Source: Omphalotus guepiniiformis (lineage: Eukaryota; Basidiomycota; Agaricomycetes; Agaricales; Omphalotaceae). From it: DNA of 64,000 bases. The position numbers and the translations under genes were made by a program. Location: positions 1 through 64,000 of the forward strand of contig JAQOOI010000053.1 in the NCBI GenBank assembly GCA_028554645.1. Reading direction: 5' to 3'. Numbering within the stretch: position 1 is the first letter of the stretch; every line of letters starts with the position of its first letter. Below the pieces are notes generated by a model that was not told where the DNA came from, made no database searches, and worked only from the letters and a program-made list of their open reading frames with translations. Positions 36,271-46,929 of this stretch are shown here, one piece after another.

Positions 36271-36871
36271 TTTTCTGACGCACTCGAGGAAGGGTGGAGA
36301 GAGAAGAGAGAAGATAAATAACGAAAAGCTGAGTGTGGGGCTGAATAAAAGCTGTTGAGGTTTCGACTTATGTCGTATGTATACCAACTTGCAAGGGGGC
36401 GCTGTTTATATATGTACTAAACTTGTGCTAGACCTGTGACAGCTCGAAAAACCCAGGGCATAGGGCAGTGATTACTCTAGACACCTCCCATATATACTTT
36501 CCGGGATCGTCTTCCTTCCGTACGCATACAGAATATAATCCAAAAGGTACTATCGACCCCTCAAAAATCACTTGCCATCACAACGCGAATAATCAATAAG
36601 GGCGAGGTGATACTCATCGAACGAGGTGTAGAACTACCAGTGTTAATTCAGTATCACTACATGATTTTGGACGCGTCAAATTGATGAAACACAAGGAAAG
36701 AAGGAAGGGAAGAAAGAAAGCGAGAGAATAAGGAGTTACATTTATACATGATCAAGACGTTGCAAAAGCCCCTGCTGATAGGGTATCCAATGCATGGAAT
36801 AAAACCAGAAACATTTAATTCTCTAAAGAACAATCTCATCAACGACTATATGCATAGTATCTTGATAAGTA

Positions 36872-37360
36872 CTACTTACTCTTCCATGAGAGCAAAGATC
36901 TCTTCTTCTTCTTCTCATCTTTCGCCGTACCTCTACCATCTTCAGTAGCGTTTGACTGAGATGAGGTCCCGGCAGCCTGAGCGGACGATTGAGATGACTC
37001 GGAGGACACCTGACTCGATGTGGTACCGCTACCACCGACGTTCATTGTCTGTGATGAGCGGGAGGAAGACGATCCACCGCTCGATGCGGCGGGCTGCTGC
37101 TGCTGCTGTGCGGAAGATTGCCCTGAAGTCTTCGTTTTCTGCTTCACTACGGGCGTGAAGGTCGGAGTACTAGCGAGAGAATACGCGTATTTCGATTGTA
37201 ACTCAGCGAGAGCACCCCAGTAATCCTTCTGAGGAACCTGTCGTGGATTCAGAGGTGTCTGAGAGGTTACGGTGGTGGTAGAGGCCAACGAGGTAGTAGA
37301 AGCATTCGGATTCGACGTCGAATTGACGTTGGACTGGGAGGGAGTGTTGTTGGAAGTCAT
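36872..37360 (-). CDS. Small Ser/Thr-rich protein with KDYxxALxxLQSxYG motif (paralogue 2)
   Basis: A single open frame of 162 residues starts MTSNNTPSQSNVNSTSNPNA. It has the motif PQKDYWGALAELQSKYAYSL, a long Gln/Ser-rich disordered part (including QQQQQ coded by a CAG-type run near 37100), and the basic end DEKKKKRSLLSWKSK. The same motif and Lys-rich terminus occur in the adjacent gene at 35892-36270. The KDY...LQS.Y motif is the only conserved element I can see. I recall similar small proteins in other agaricomycetes but cannot verify that here. Function unknown. Confidence 0.65.
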   Translation of the reverse strand: MTSNNTPSQSNVNSTSNPNASTTSLASTTTVTSQTPLNPRQVPQKDYWGALAELQSKYAYSLASTPTFTPVVKQKTKTSGQSSAQQQQQPAASSGGSSSSRSSQTMNVGGSGTTSSQVSSESSQSSAQAAGTSSQSNATEDGRGTAKDEKKKKRSLLSWKSK

Positions 37361-38413
37361 TTTCGAGTAAACTGAAGAGTTGCGGTTGCGGTAGACTGAT
37401 GACGATGCTACAAATATGTTCTAGCTTTTTATAGGGTTTTTGAACAGCACCAGCTGCATGAGCGCTCGCAGCCATCTGTCTCTAGTTCTCGAAAGACCCA
37501 TTCCTAACGGCTTACATTTTCTAGCCTTCCGGAGCCGCAGCTGAAGGCGTGAGGCCAAGACACAATGATTCTGAATACTTTCACTGGTACCTGAAGATGA
37601 AAGTTTTGACCGCAGCAACAGCTTTCGTTCGGAAAATTGAGGTTACTGGTAGGGATCTTCAGTGTTTAGTCACCTGTACTCATTTCGGAAAGGGAGTCAT
37701 AAAACTCACGGAACACAAAGAGGTATTCTGTCGAGTCAATCCGAGATTCAAAATGGGTGAGCGATTTCCGCAGCGCGTCATTTCTTGCGTACCGGACCTA
37801 ATAGAAAGCTAGTGGATGCTGTCGAGTCATCTTCGACGTTATGATAAGGATCAGTATATCCACATGGTTGCGAGGATCCCTTTATACCTCCTGGGTACCT
37901 TCAAGCTGTCGCATGAATTAATTATGCAACAGCTATGCCATAGCTAACAGGGTGAAGTTTGAACCAAACGTGTTGAGTCGCCAATTGCTGTAGAACGCGT
38001 TATCTGTAGTAAGCTCTCCTTGACTTTGCAATTGAAGGTGATACGATACATAGAAAAAGTGTGGTAAATCTATGTTCAGCCTAATTAGCCGCCGGGTCAC
38101 GGTGTATGGTAGGAGTTTCGCACGGCCTTCGCTTCTGTTGTTCTGTAGAAAGAGTAGTTGGACACCGGTTGGACAACAAGTCGTACTTCATACTTATATT
38201 CCGAGTGCTATTGAGAACTGTAGTGGTTCATAATGTTTTGTCAAATCAATCTTTCGACCTTTTTATTGAACATTAAGTACTAAGTAGTTGAACCAGTAAT
38301 GACATAACTAGTATATTAAGGTTTCTCAAACAAGTTGCCATTTTGGCATAGTTGCTGATTGTCGATTTTTCCATCGGATATTCTCTTTTTGTTTCTTAAC
38401 CCTCATTTAGACC
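37361..38413. other. Intergenic region between paralogue 2 and PRMT3-type gene
   Basis: This interval holds two divergent promoters. The frame at 37549-37812 has no recognisable domain and no splice context and is not called. Nothing else was recognised. Confidence 0.4.
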
Positions 38414-40511
38414 ATGAGCATTCATCTTCATTCATCCGATGTTGTCGAGAATTTTGACGATAACGAAGACATAGTTTCAAGTTCGAGCGATGAGGACGAG
38501 GATGAAACTTGGGACGACTGGGTATCTGAATCAGGGACGCGACAAATTTGTCGATCTCTTTTCGATGATAAAACTTTGCCGAGCGTAGAGGGTATTCGAG
38601 CCTATGACAAGGCAGCTCATGGGTTCGACTTAGATGTCATTTGCAAGAAATTATGTGAGTATTGTAGTTCTTATGTCTTCTTGGTTCAAAATCATTGATT
38701 CGATTCTAGCTTTGGATGTTCATGGGCGCATACGGCTTATCAACTTCATTCGACAAACAGTACGTCCTAATCTCATGTACTTCTTCAAATCTCACCAACA
38801 TCGTTACAAAACCTGCTCCAGGGAACGTCGAGATGTTGAAAGGGACAGAATCATTCTTCAAATCTGATGAATTCCTTCGACCAGTCATTGAAGATGACCC
38901 ATTACTTCGTACGCGACAATCCTCGTATCTAGGCCTTTCTGATGTTTCATATGTAGAATACCAGCCCGACGACTGGGTCGACTCTGATGACGAAGATGCC
39001 GAATTACCGCCAGAACGACGTATTCGTGCATTAGGACAACAACTATCTCAAGCAAAACGAGATTTCGAAGAATACCGCAATCTCACTACCCAACGCTTTG
39101 ATCTCTCATCCTTCGCAGAGGGTCCAAGTCAATTGGCACAACCTGCAGCGCGAGATGACGATTCACATTATTTCGAAAGTTACGGCGCAAACGATATTCA
39201 TGCCGTCATGATCCAAGACAAAGTGCGAACATCAACCTACGCGCGTTACATCCTCACCACTCCCTCTGTTTTCGAAGGTACCACTGTCCTCGATGTAGGT
39301 TGTGGTACTGGAATTCTTTCCCTCTTTGCTGCTCGTGCAGGTGCCAAACGTGTTTTCGCCGTCGATGCTTCAGACATTGCCACCAAAGCCGAAAAAATTG
39401 TCAAAGCTAATGGTTTGGATAACATTATTACTGTCATCCGAGGGAAAGTGGAAGATATACAGCTGCCTGAAGGTGTTGAAAAGGTGGATGTTATCATTTC
39501 GGAGTGGATGGGTTATGCTTTGCTCTATGAGAGCATGCTGGACTCGGTTTTGGTTGCAAGAGATAGATGGTTGAAGCCTGGAGGTGTAATGGCACCCAGT
39601 CAGTGCAAGATGATGTTGGGACTCTGCGATGCGAGCGAGATAGTGAAGGATCGTATGACTTTTTGGAGTGATATATACGGTACGGGTTCGATTTATTTTC
39701 TAAATAACCATCACCGGCTAAAACCCCCTTGAAGGTTTCGACCTATCCGTAATGGCCGAGGAAGTACCAGATGAAGCTATCATTGACGTTGTCGGCCCTC
39801 GTACCATGCTCAGCGCGCCTTATACCATCAAGGTGATTATCACTTATATTGTATCCGACAACTGGCTTAGATACGCTTAACAGGACCTCTTTCTACCAAC
39901 AATAACATCCCGCCAACTCGACTTCACATCTTCCTTCTCCCTAACATCAACCGTCGAGCGCCGTACAAAAGTCACCTCCTTCATCCTCTATTTCGATACC
40001 TTCTTCACCCGAACCGGCGAGCCTGTTCCTCCCGATACAAAAGTGAACGTGATCGGGGAAGACGAAGCTGTCGTTGCGGAGGTATGGCCCGTCGGAGGGA
40101 AAGATGGACCACAAAGGAGGGCGAGTCATCATGAAAAGATGAGAGAAAAGAGCGTTGATGCGGCGAAAGAGAAGGAGAGACTCAAGGAGAAGGAGAAGGA
40201 GGAAAAAGCTGAAGTTATCACTAGCTTTAGCACTGGTCCTCAAAGTATCCCGACTCACTGGAAACAAACGTTGTTCCTGTTGCGGGAGCCGTTCATTGCG
40301 GAAGAAGGAACGCTGGTTGTTTGTTGTGATTAAGTGGGTACTGACGTGGATCGATTTCCCTGTAGGAACGGTCGTTCATGGACAGTTTTACTGTCACAAA
40401 AGCTCTTCAAACTCTAGGGAGCTCGATGTTGAGATTCATTATGCGGTGAAGGATCGGGAAGGAAAGGCTGTTATTCCAGACGTGGTTGTACAGATATTTA
40501 AAGTCAGGTAG
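38414..40511 (+). CDS. PRMT3-type protein arginine N-methyltransferase
   Basis: PRMT3 methylates ribosomal protein S2 (Rps2) using S-adenosylmethionine. Exon 1 (38414-38654) encodes an acidic N-terminus and the degenerate zinc-finger region CRSLFDDKTLPSVEGIRAYD. Exon 2 (38710-38763) gives LDVHGRIRLINFIRQTV. The catalytic core in the large third exon (38822 to about 39677) shows YGANDIHAVMIQDKVRTSTY, motif I VLDVGCGTGILSLFAARAGA, AVDAS, and the double-E loop IISEWMGYALLYESMLD. Later exons give PYTIK|DLFLPTI, FILYFDTFFTR and the beta-barrel end NSRELDVEIHYAVK...VVQIFKVR. The junction before GTVVHGQFYC lacks a canonical donor: the family-consistent splice uses 40308-40365 with GA at its 5' end. 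The gene ends only 110 bp before the next gene in the same direction. Confidence 0.88.
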
Positions 40512-40621
40512 AACGAATAGCTTCTGTGTTTTTCTTGCTTAGCGTTGCAAAGTAATATATGTAGTGGGACACTCTTCAGCCGTCGACGGTCCGGGTTGTC
40601 CCGGTCACCATTATCGGAGTG

Positions 40622-42379
40622 ATGAGGGCTGACTCATCCAATACTTTGCTTCCTCTCCCGGCCACTACTCAAATGTCACTCATTGAAAGCGCTGAAACAG
40701 CTGACAGTTTGTTCAAGGATATTCCAATCGTGTATGTAGACGATATTACTTCAGAAAACATACCTAAAAAGATAGTTAATCAGTGACTTGACGAATATCT
40801 CGAGTCAGGACCCAGCGATTCGACGAGCTCTAGCTGATGAAGTCAGAGCCGCATGTATCAATGTCGGATTTTTCTACGGTAAACAGGTTCCATAGAATAT
40901 ATGCAACACATGAAATAATCACCGCCTTTACTCAGTGAAGAACCATGACATCCCCGATAAAATCATTCAAGATGCCTTATCAAAGACCCAAGAGTTCTTT
41001 TCATTGCCTCTGGAGTCCAAAATGAAGGCAAGCCATTTCGCACCGTGTGTGATGATTGATATTGATATCAAAGTACTTGACCCCTACATCAGATTGAGCA
41101 CAAATTGACTCCGAATTTCAAAGGATATTCTCCTTTGCTGAGTGGAAACAACGATCCAAATGGAAACGGCGACCTACAAGAGGGTTTTGAGTTTGGCTGG
41201 GAGGCACTGGATACAATTGAAAACTCGGTAGACAATAGTAAAGATGGGGTTATGGCCGGCGCGAATGTCTGGCCAGAAGAATTACCGTCTTTTAGGGAAG
41301 CAGCTCTTCGATATTAGTTCAGTATCGCCGTGTGTTTTCTCGGAGTTTATAGGAGTTCTACTGACTCAATTTGTGGCCAGTCATGCAGCAGTGAACCTCG
41401 GAAAGTTACTCTTCCCCATCTTCGCGCTTGCACTGAACTTGGAAGAGAATTTCTTTGACGATAAGGTGTGTTAATCCTCGTTTCTTGTGTATCTCCTTCC
41501 AGATTCTAATGTGTCTCATAATTCATTCGAAACCCCCTTTGATCAGACAAGGAATTCCGCAGCTTTAATGCGCGTGTTGCATTATCCACCCCAGACTGGG
41601 CCAGTAGACGACCGTGTAATTGGAATTGGAGCACATACGGAGTAAGGATCCCCTCGTTTGACAAGGTTTCGCGATTACCTGGCAATTGTGCTGATGAGGT
41701 TGCGTCTTAGTTGGGAGGTCGGTTGATTTTCGGAGTAGGGTGGTATGTAATTTGTGACCACTGAAATATTCTGCATTTTCAGTGCTTCACTATTCTTTGG
41801 CAAGAGCCTGGTATTCAGGCATTGCAAGTACTTAATGCGAAGAAAGAGTGGATTGATGCACCACCTCTCCCTGGTATGTATGCTGTTGCATTGTATTACT
41901 GGTCGCTAACGTGTTTCATTGGGTTTGTAGGGACGTTTGTCGTAAAGTTCGTGACACTTGAATCGAAAATGGCCGACAATGATTCTGATTCTTAATTAAT
42001 AGTCTGGGCGACCAGTTCGCCCGTTGGACCAGTACGTCTGATTTCTTGATCACTTGTTCTGATGTACATATCAAAGTCTTTCTATTAATGTATGTAGATG
42101 ACATCTTCAAATCTACCGTCCATCGCGCTATAAATCGAAGTGGCGTGCGACGCTACTCAGTCCCGCTGTTTTTCGGTACAGACTACGATGTCAAGTTGGA
42201 GGTACGAAAAAGGGTTTCTCGAATGTTTGTCTCCTTCCGCTGAGAAGTCACCCCTTGTATTCTTCTTCTTTCTTTAGCCCATACCTGGTTGCGTTTCGAG
42301 TGAACGGCCTTTCAAATATGACGTGATTACGGCCGGAGAGTATGTTAAATCGAAGTTGGCGCAAACGTATGGTCATTGA
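40622..42379 (+). CDS. 2-oxoglutarate/Fe(II) oxygenase, isopenicillin N synthase-like
   Basis: These enzymes use 2-oxoglutarate, O2 and Fe(II) to hydroxylate or cyclise small molecules. The start at 40622 is in frame with a second ATG at 40673. Exons give DIPIVDLTNISSQDPAIRRA, the DIOX_N end CINVGFFYVKNHDIPD, TPNFKGYSPLL, NVWPEELPSFREAALRYYHA and ALMRVLHYPPQ. The metal site follows: HTDWECFTILWQEP, with His and Asp of HxD, then NLGDQFARWT and STVHRAINRSGVRRYSVPLF, with the distal His and the 2OG-binding RxS. A 7-nt exon (41711-41717) supplies the last base of the iron-binding Asp codon plus WE. One intron (41028-41092) begins with GC. All residues needed for catalysis are present. The substrate is unknown; no biosynthetic cluster is apparent. 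Confidence 0.87.
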
Positions 42380-42912
42380 GGCGCCAACTTTCTTGTCGTG
42401 GAGATAATCCATACGTGCCAAGAAGGTGAGGTGGAGGCATACTCGATGCGAAATACATAATTGACTGATTGGCCAAGACCAGTGTATTGAATCTATGTGC
42501 AGCAATTTCTGTCCGGGCGGATGTACTTATCAGATATTATATGATCATTGAAACAGATACAAAATATAGATACAACGTAAGTTGAGAAAAGCGCAAAAAA
42601 TGTTTTATAATACAGAAAACACGATATGCAGATAGCTAAGATGTACTGTGAATGACATGACGTTACACTCATCCTCCCAATCTCGAATGATATGTAGCGA
42701 GCCACGATATGTAAGATATGTATGCGATCAACACAAATACTACGTACGATATTAATGAGTGTGTGATTGCCTAGGACAAATCTATGTAAGAGTCCAAAAA
42801 GCGTTGTCCGTATCTAGAGAGTCTATGAAATCTAAGCGAGAATGAAGGAAAAAAAGATACGAAGAAAAACAGGAGAAAGAAACAAAGCGAAAAGAGACTT
42901 GGCAAACCCTCA
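42380..42912. other. Convergent 3' flank, no gene seen
   Basis: This stretch of about 530 bp lies between two convergent stop codons. Only short, domain-free frames are present. Confidence 0.45.
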
Positions 42913-44808
42913 CTACACCATCTGTAAGGGCAAATGGGGAGTCGAGGGATTATCAAGCTCCGACATGGGGGAAGAAGTCCAAGACCGATGTTTTTCATCC
43001 ATCTTGGGTTTTAAAAGCGAATCTTTCAAGACGTCCGCTTCATTAGAGTAAAAGATGAGTCCTTTCCAAAACGCTGTGATTGTTAATGCGATGAGAACGC
43101 CCCAAGTCAAGCACATCAACGCTGCCATTATCACATGGACAGTGTAAAAGCCTGGGATGTTGAGAACGTCACCTAGGACGCGAGTGGTAGAGATCCAGCC
43201 AACTGTAGATGAAGTTCAGAAAAAAACCTTTTCAAGTAAAAAGATTCTTGAGAAACTCACCATTCGGAAAAGTCAACGCCCAGCCTAAAAGTAGGGTTTC
43301 TATCAGTTCACGGCTCGTTAAGCTGGAACATGCAACTTACATCCAAGAATCTCATTGAGATGCTTGTGGATCTTGAACCAATACGGAAGAACGCCAAAGA
43401 TGAAGAGGAACACGGCCAATCCATATAACAAGAGTCCAGATAATACGCTCGCTGCGTACCAGATCTCTCCGGCATTCGGACTGATGAGATTCTGCGCGTC
43501 CAGGCTAACAAACTCGGTTAGTCCACTAGTACTATTTTTTTGGCGATGATTCACAGAACGCACATATCCCTTGCGCGAGCGCCGAGATTAATCAGGGCTA
43601 GAGCAGTGAACCCTGGTGGACCGCACGCGACGAAGGCTCCGTTCGCTTGGTGGCCTTCCAAGAAGCCGGTCTGTGCAAGGAGTTTTGGGTTAATCAGGTT
43701 AGAGAATGTGATGTGTGTGATGTGTGATTTACCGTCATTATACGGATGATGTAGATACAGATGTAGAAGAACGTCATGAAGAAACCCAAGCCTGTAAATA
43801 TGATTGTTTTAGGAGACGTTTCGGATCAAATTGATAAAGGAGACAGAACCTTGGAAGAAGTACCCGATGAACAGTACTCCTACGGCTCGAGTATCGGAAG
43901 GGTCCATGACTTTCAGTACGTTGAATGCTACAACCCCGACAAGCATCTGTAGAATTAGAGGTCAACGCGGGTTTTTGGGAGTGCGGCGAAGTATACTGAC
44001 CATTGGGAAGATCTATAAAAAGCTTGTTCAGCTGCTGTACACAATAACCGTAGCACTGAGAATAATATCGCACCAAGAAAGCATATGCCGGGGTAAAATG
44101 GGTCAAATCATGAGGTTTGTTAAACCAAATCATCAACATCGGGAAACAAGTGAGCAGGGCGAATGTGATGTATATCCTGCAGTTTTATCAGAGCTTTAGC
44201 ACATATATCAAACTAAAGCAGGAAAAGGACATACCAGAAGAGGACATATATGAAATCAGGGTGCACATGTCCTGTGGGTACAGCGTAATTTATTGTCCCG
44301 ATGATGATTGTAGCGAATGATAGAACCTATATCTCTATTTGAAAAGGTTCAAAATACGCGGTAACTCGAGCACTCACAACTAGAGGAACGAATATACCCT
44401 TGACGGGGTCTTGTAAGAGCCGCCATGCTTGTCTAGGGAATACTAAGCGAGCATGAATGACTCAGTAGATTTCTTCTCTGTCTGCCAATCAAGACTTACG
44501 TATAGCCTGTATCGCTAGCGTACTCGTATTGAGAAGAAAAATAGCGATGTTCAGGAAGTAGAAGATCGTTTCAACGGTTGTTAGAGCCGAATTGTGTTGC
44601 TTCACTCCGGAAAGAGTGACGTAGACCGCGCCAGTACCCATCCCGATGGGAAACTATGTCAATGCCACTTCGTCAACCACGGGAATTAGAACGAGTACAT
44701 GAAGTGATAACTCACCGCTTGCCAGGACCAGCCATGGATGCGTCGAGCAAGGGTGCTGACTCGAGGTTTATCTCCAAAGTTCGCAGAACTACTATCGGCT
44801 TGATTCAT
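42913..44808 (-). CDS. TDT-family transporter (C4-dicarboxylate/sulfite efflux type)
   Basis: The tellurite-resistance/dicarboxylate transporter family (SLAC1 fold; yeast Ssu1, fission yeast Mae1) has about ten membrane helices and moves dicarboxylates or sulfite across the plasma membrane. The start at 44808 gives a hydrophilic N-terminus (MNQADSSSANFGDKPRVSTL), then RRIHGWSWQAFPIGMGTGAV, VYVTLSG and several hydrophobic exons such as ALTTVETIFYFLNIAIFLLN and VLSFATIIIGTINYAVPTGH. Further ones are VLSGLLLYGLAVFLFIFGVL and AALMCLTWGVLIALTITAFW. The tail ends with a short polar stretch. About ten introns split the gene. The substrate cannot be decided from sequence alone. Confidence 0.78.
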
Positions 44809-46005
44809 TCTTTTGATTTTTGAAAGGGAGAACTGAAAATCTATGAAAAATTTGAAGTGTCTATGAAAGAGAAAGTGGGGGTAAACCAAGGGTTTCCGTT
44901 GGTGACAATGAGGGTTATAAACCAAGGAAGGGGGGATAGTGATAAGGGGACGGCGATTCCAACTCGGAGTGAAGGCTAAGCAGGACAAACAGAACAAATG
45001 AAAAAAGAAGCAACAAAAAAGAATGCTATAACGTATAGGGAGTTCGGTACACTTAACAATTTTCCTTACTCCAATTGTCAGCTCCACCGAGCCCTCGATT
45101 ACTCGATCGACAATCTCGGGAGTATCCTCGAGCTATGAATGCCAAGATTGGGATTGTTAAGAAAACAATTCGATGTCTTGTGGTCAGTGCTTCATTTCTT
45201 CATTTCTTCCAACAAATTGCTAGGTGAACTGCATGGTGCGGTGCTTGTAGAAGGTACCGAGTTTCACCTAAGTGTGTCAAAAATTTCCTTGAAAATACCA
45301 GCTGTGAAAGTCAAAGCTTGGCTCACTGATAAGCGCACCGACTAAGGCGGTGTCCTATACTTGCTCAGCAAGCATTAATGAGGCTGCTCAAAATTTAGCG
45401 ACCTCTGTTGCTGACACCAAGAAACACTGCAGTCTTCGAAAACTCTTGGGTTCCATGCAAAACGTGCAGGCCAAGCGTCAGCGTTATCCGCAAGCTTGGC
45501 GTTGTCGTTAATTTCTAACAAAGGAGGTTTGGATGTGATCGGCGAAGTGACGCGCTGGCACGTACCGTCGGTACAAAACTGCCTCTTCTACATACCTATA
45601 TGTATAGTGTATATGTTGTAGAAGTCGCAGGGAAAGTCGCGCCAAGGAGGTTTGGAGGGCGCCTAGTAAATCGTGGACAGCAAAGGTTTGCACTGTGGCG
45701 CTTTCGATGACCGATCTGTCCGGCGGCATCTGGATTGGACCGGCAAAAGTATTCTCAAAGCAGTAAAACTATCGGAGATGACCGGTTGACCGGTAACGGC
45801 TGGTAACGGGGAGCAGTGGTTTGGTCAACCTGTTGTGAATTTCGTCACATAGCATGAAGGGACAAGGTAACAAGGTTTCATGCGCAGCCAAGTCCCAAGC
45901 ATCTTGGAAATGGAACCGAGGGTTACGGATGAACGACTCAGAAAAAGATAGGAGCTGTATAACATCAATACAACAACACTAATTTTCTTCAAGCAATTCC
46001 CATAG
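44809..46005. other. Intergenic region, no supported gene
   Basis: This interval of about 1.2 kb contains the TDT transporter promoter and the 3' flank of the HIT gene. Frames at 45139-45345 and 45508-45729 lack domains. No RNA gene was recognised. Confidence 0.45.
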
Positions 46006-46703
46006 TTACAATTTGCCTTTCAGCTCCTCATATATCTTCTGCAATTCCTCTTTCTCTAGCGTCTGTGTAGGCCAGCCAATGACAAGGCCTTCCTCCTCGT
46101 TGGGTTTCGGGATGACATGGAAATGAACGTGATCAACAACCTATGAATGACAACGAATAAGACACTCGGAATGGTCTATGATGACACTGATTATGTACCT
46201 GGTGCGCGAGCCTCCCGTTGTTCTGCAATATATTGTAGTTCTCGGCGCCTTGGGCGAGAGCAATCTTCTTTGCAAGCGGCATGGCGTCGGCTAAGTATTC
46301 GTCGGGCAGCTCGTGCAATTTCTCTGCGTGGTCTGGAAAAACGTATTCAGTGCCATGCTTAGAGCAATACTTGGCACCGGCGTTATCGTACATTTCGGTA
46401 TCACCAGGGCATGGCCTTTGGATAGTGGGCCAATATCAAGGAATGCGTAGCTGGAAGTAAGATTGAGCATGTCGTTCTTTCAACGTAAAAGGTACGCCAC
46501 GAACGATGAATTTGTCTCCGCCAGCTTGAGACTTGGTATTTCGCCTGAATTAGGAATCAGATAATGGTTTAAAACGAATTGCATTTGCTACGCACCTTTG
46601 ATGATTTTACAGAAGATACATGAAGCAAGTGATCTTTTCCAAAGGAGATTCAATGTCGAGAGCACATGAATAAGATTTGGAGACCACCTTACTTTGTAGC
46701 CAT
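46006..46703 (-). CDS. HNT1: HIT-family purine nucleotide hydrolase (HINT1/Hnt1 type)
   Basis: Hint/Hnt1 proteins hydrolyse adenosine 5'-phosphoramidates. Small exons join to MATKSLASCIFCKIIKGEIP, SLKLAETNSSYAFLDIGPLS, KGHALVIPKYHAEKLHELPD, LAQGAENYNILQNNGRLAHQ and the histidine triad VDHVHFHVIPKPNEEEG. The end is LQKIYEELKGKL. The triad HxHxH and the CIFCKIIKGEIP start are diagnostic, and the length of about 140 residues suits the family. One intron splits KYHAEK after the first base of the Tyr codon. The gene shares a 226-bp divergent promoter with GSH2. Confidence 0.9.
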
Positions 46704-46929
46704 GCTGGACGAGTATACAATCGTGAACAGAGAAGGACGAGATATTCACGTGAACGGCCGAAAGTCGGTATTTCGGCCCGGTGATATACAGTAATCACAG
46801 CGCTTGGACCATTCTGAATCTCAGTCAGCCTCTGCTTTACTTGTTTCTTCCAAGTTTCTTCATGAGTTATCGCTAGTCCCTTGAAAGTCTCATTCAATTC
46901 ATCTATCTATCCAGGCTATACGATAAGCC
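46704..46929. promoter_or_regulatory. Divergent promoter, HNT1 / GSH2
   Basis: Only 226 bp separate the two start codons, so both genes are driven from here. No specific site such as an AP-1 element was recognised with confidence. Confidence 0.45.

Noticed and set aside
37549..37812. Plus-strand frame of 87 residues
   Set aside because: No domain, no intron context, and it lies in a region needed for two divergent promoters.
40511..40622. Possible bicistronic PRMT3 / 2OG-oxygenase transcript because of the 110-bp gap
   Set aside because: Nothing in the sequence supports joint transcription, and the functions are unrelated; close spacing is common in compact fungal genomes.
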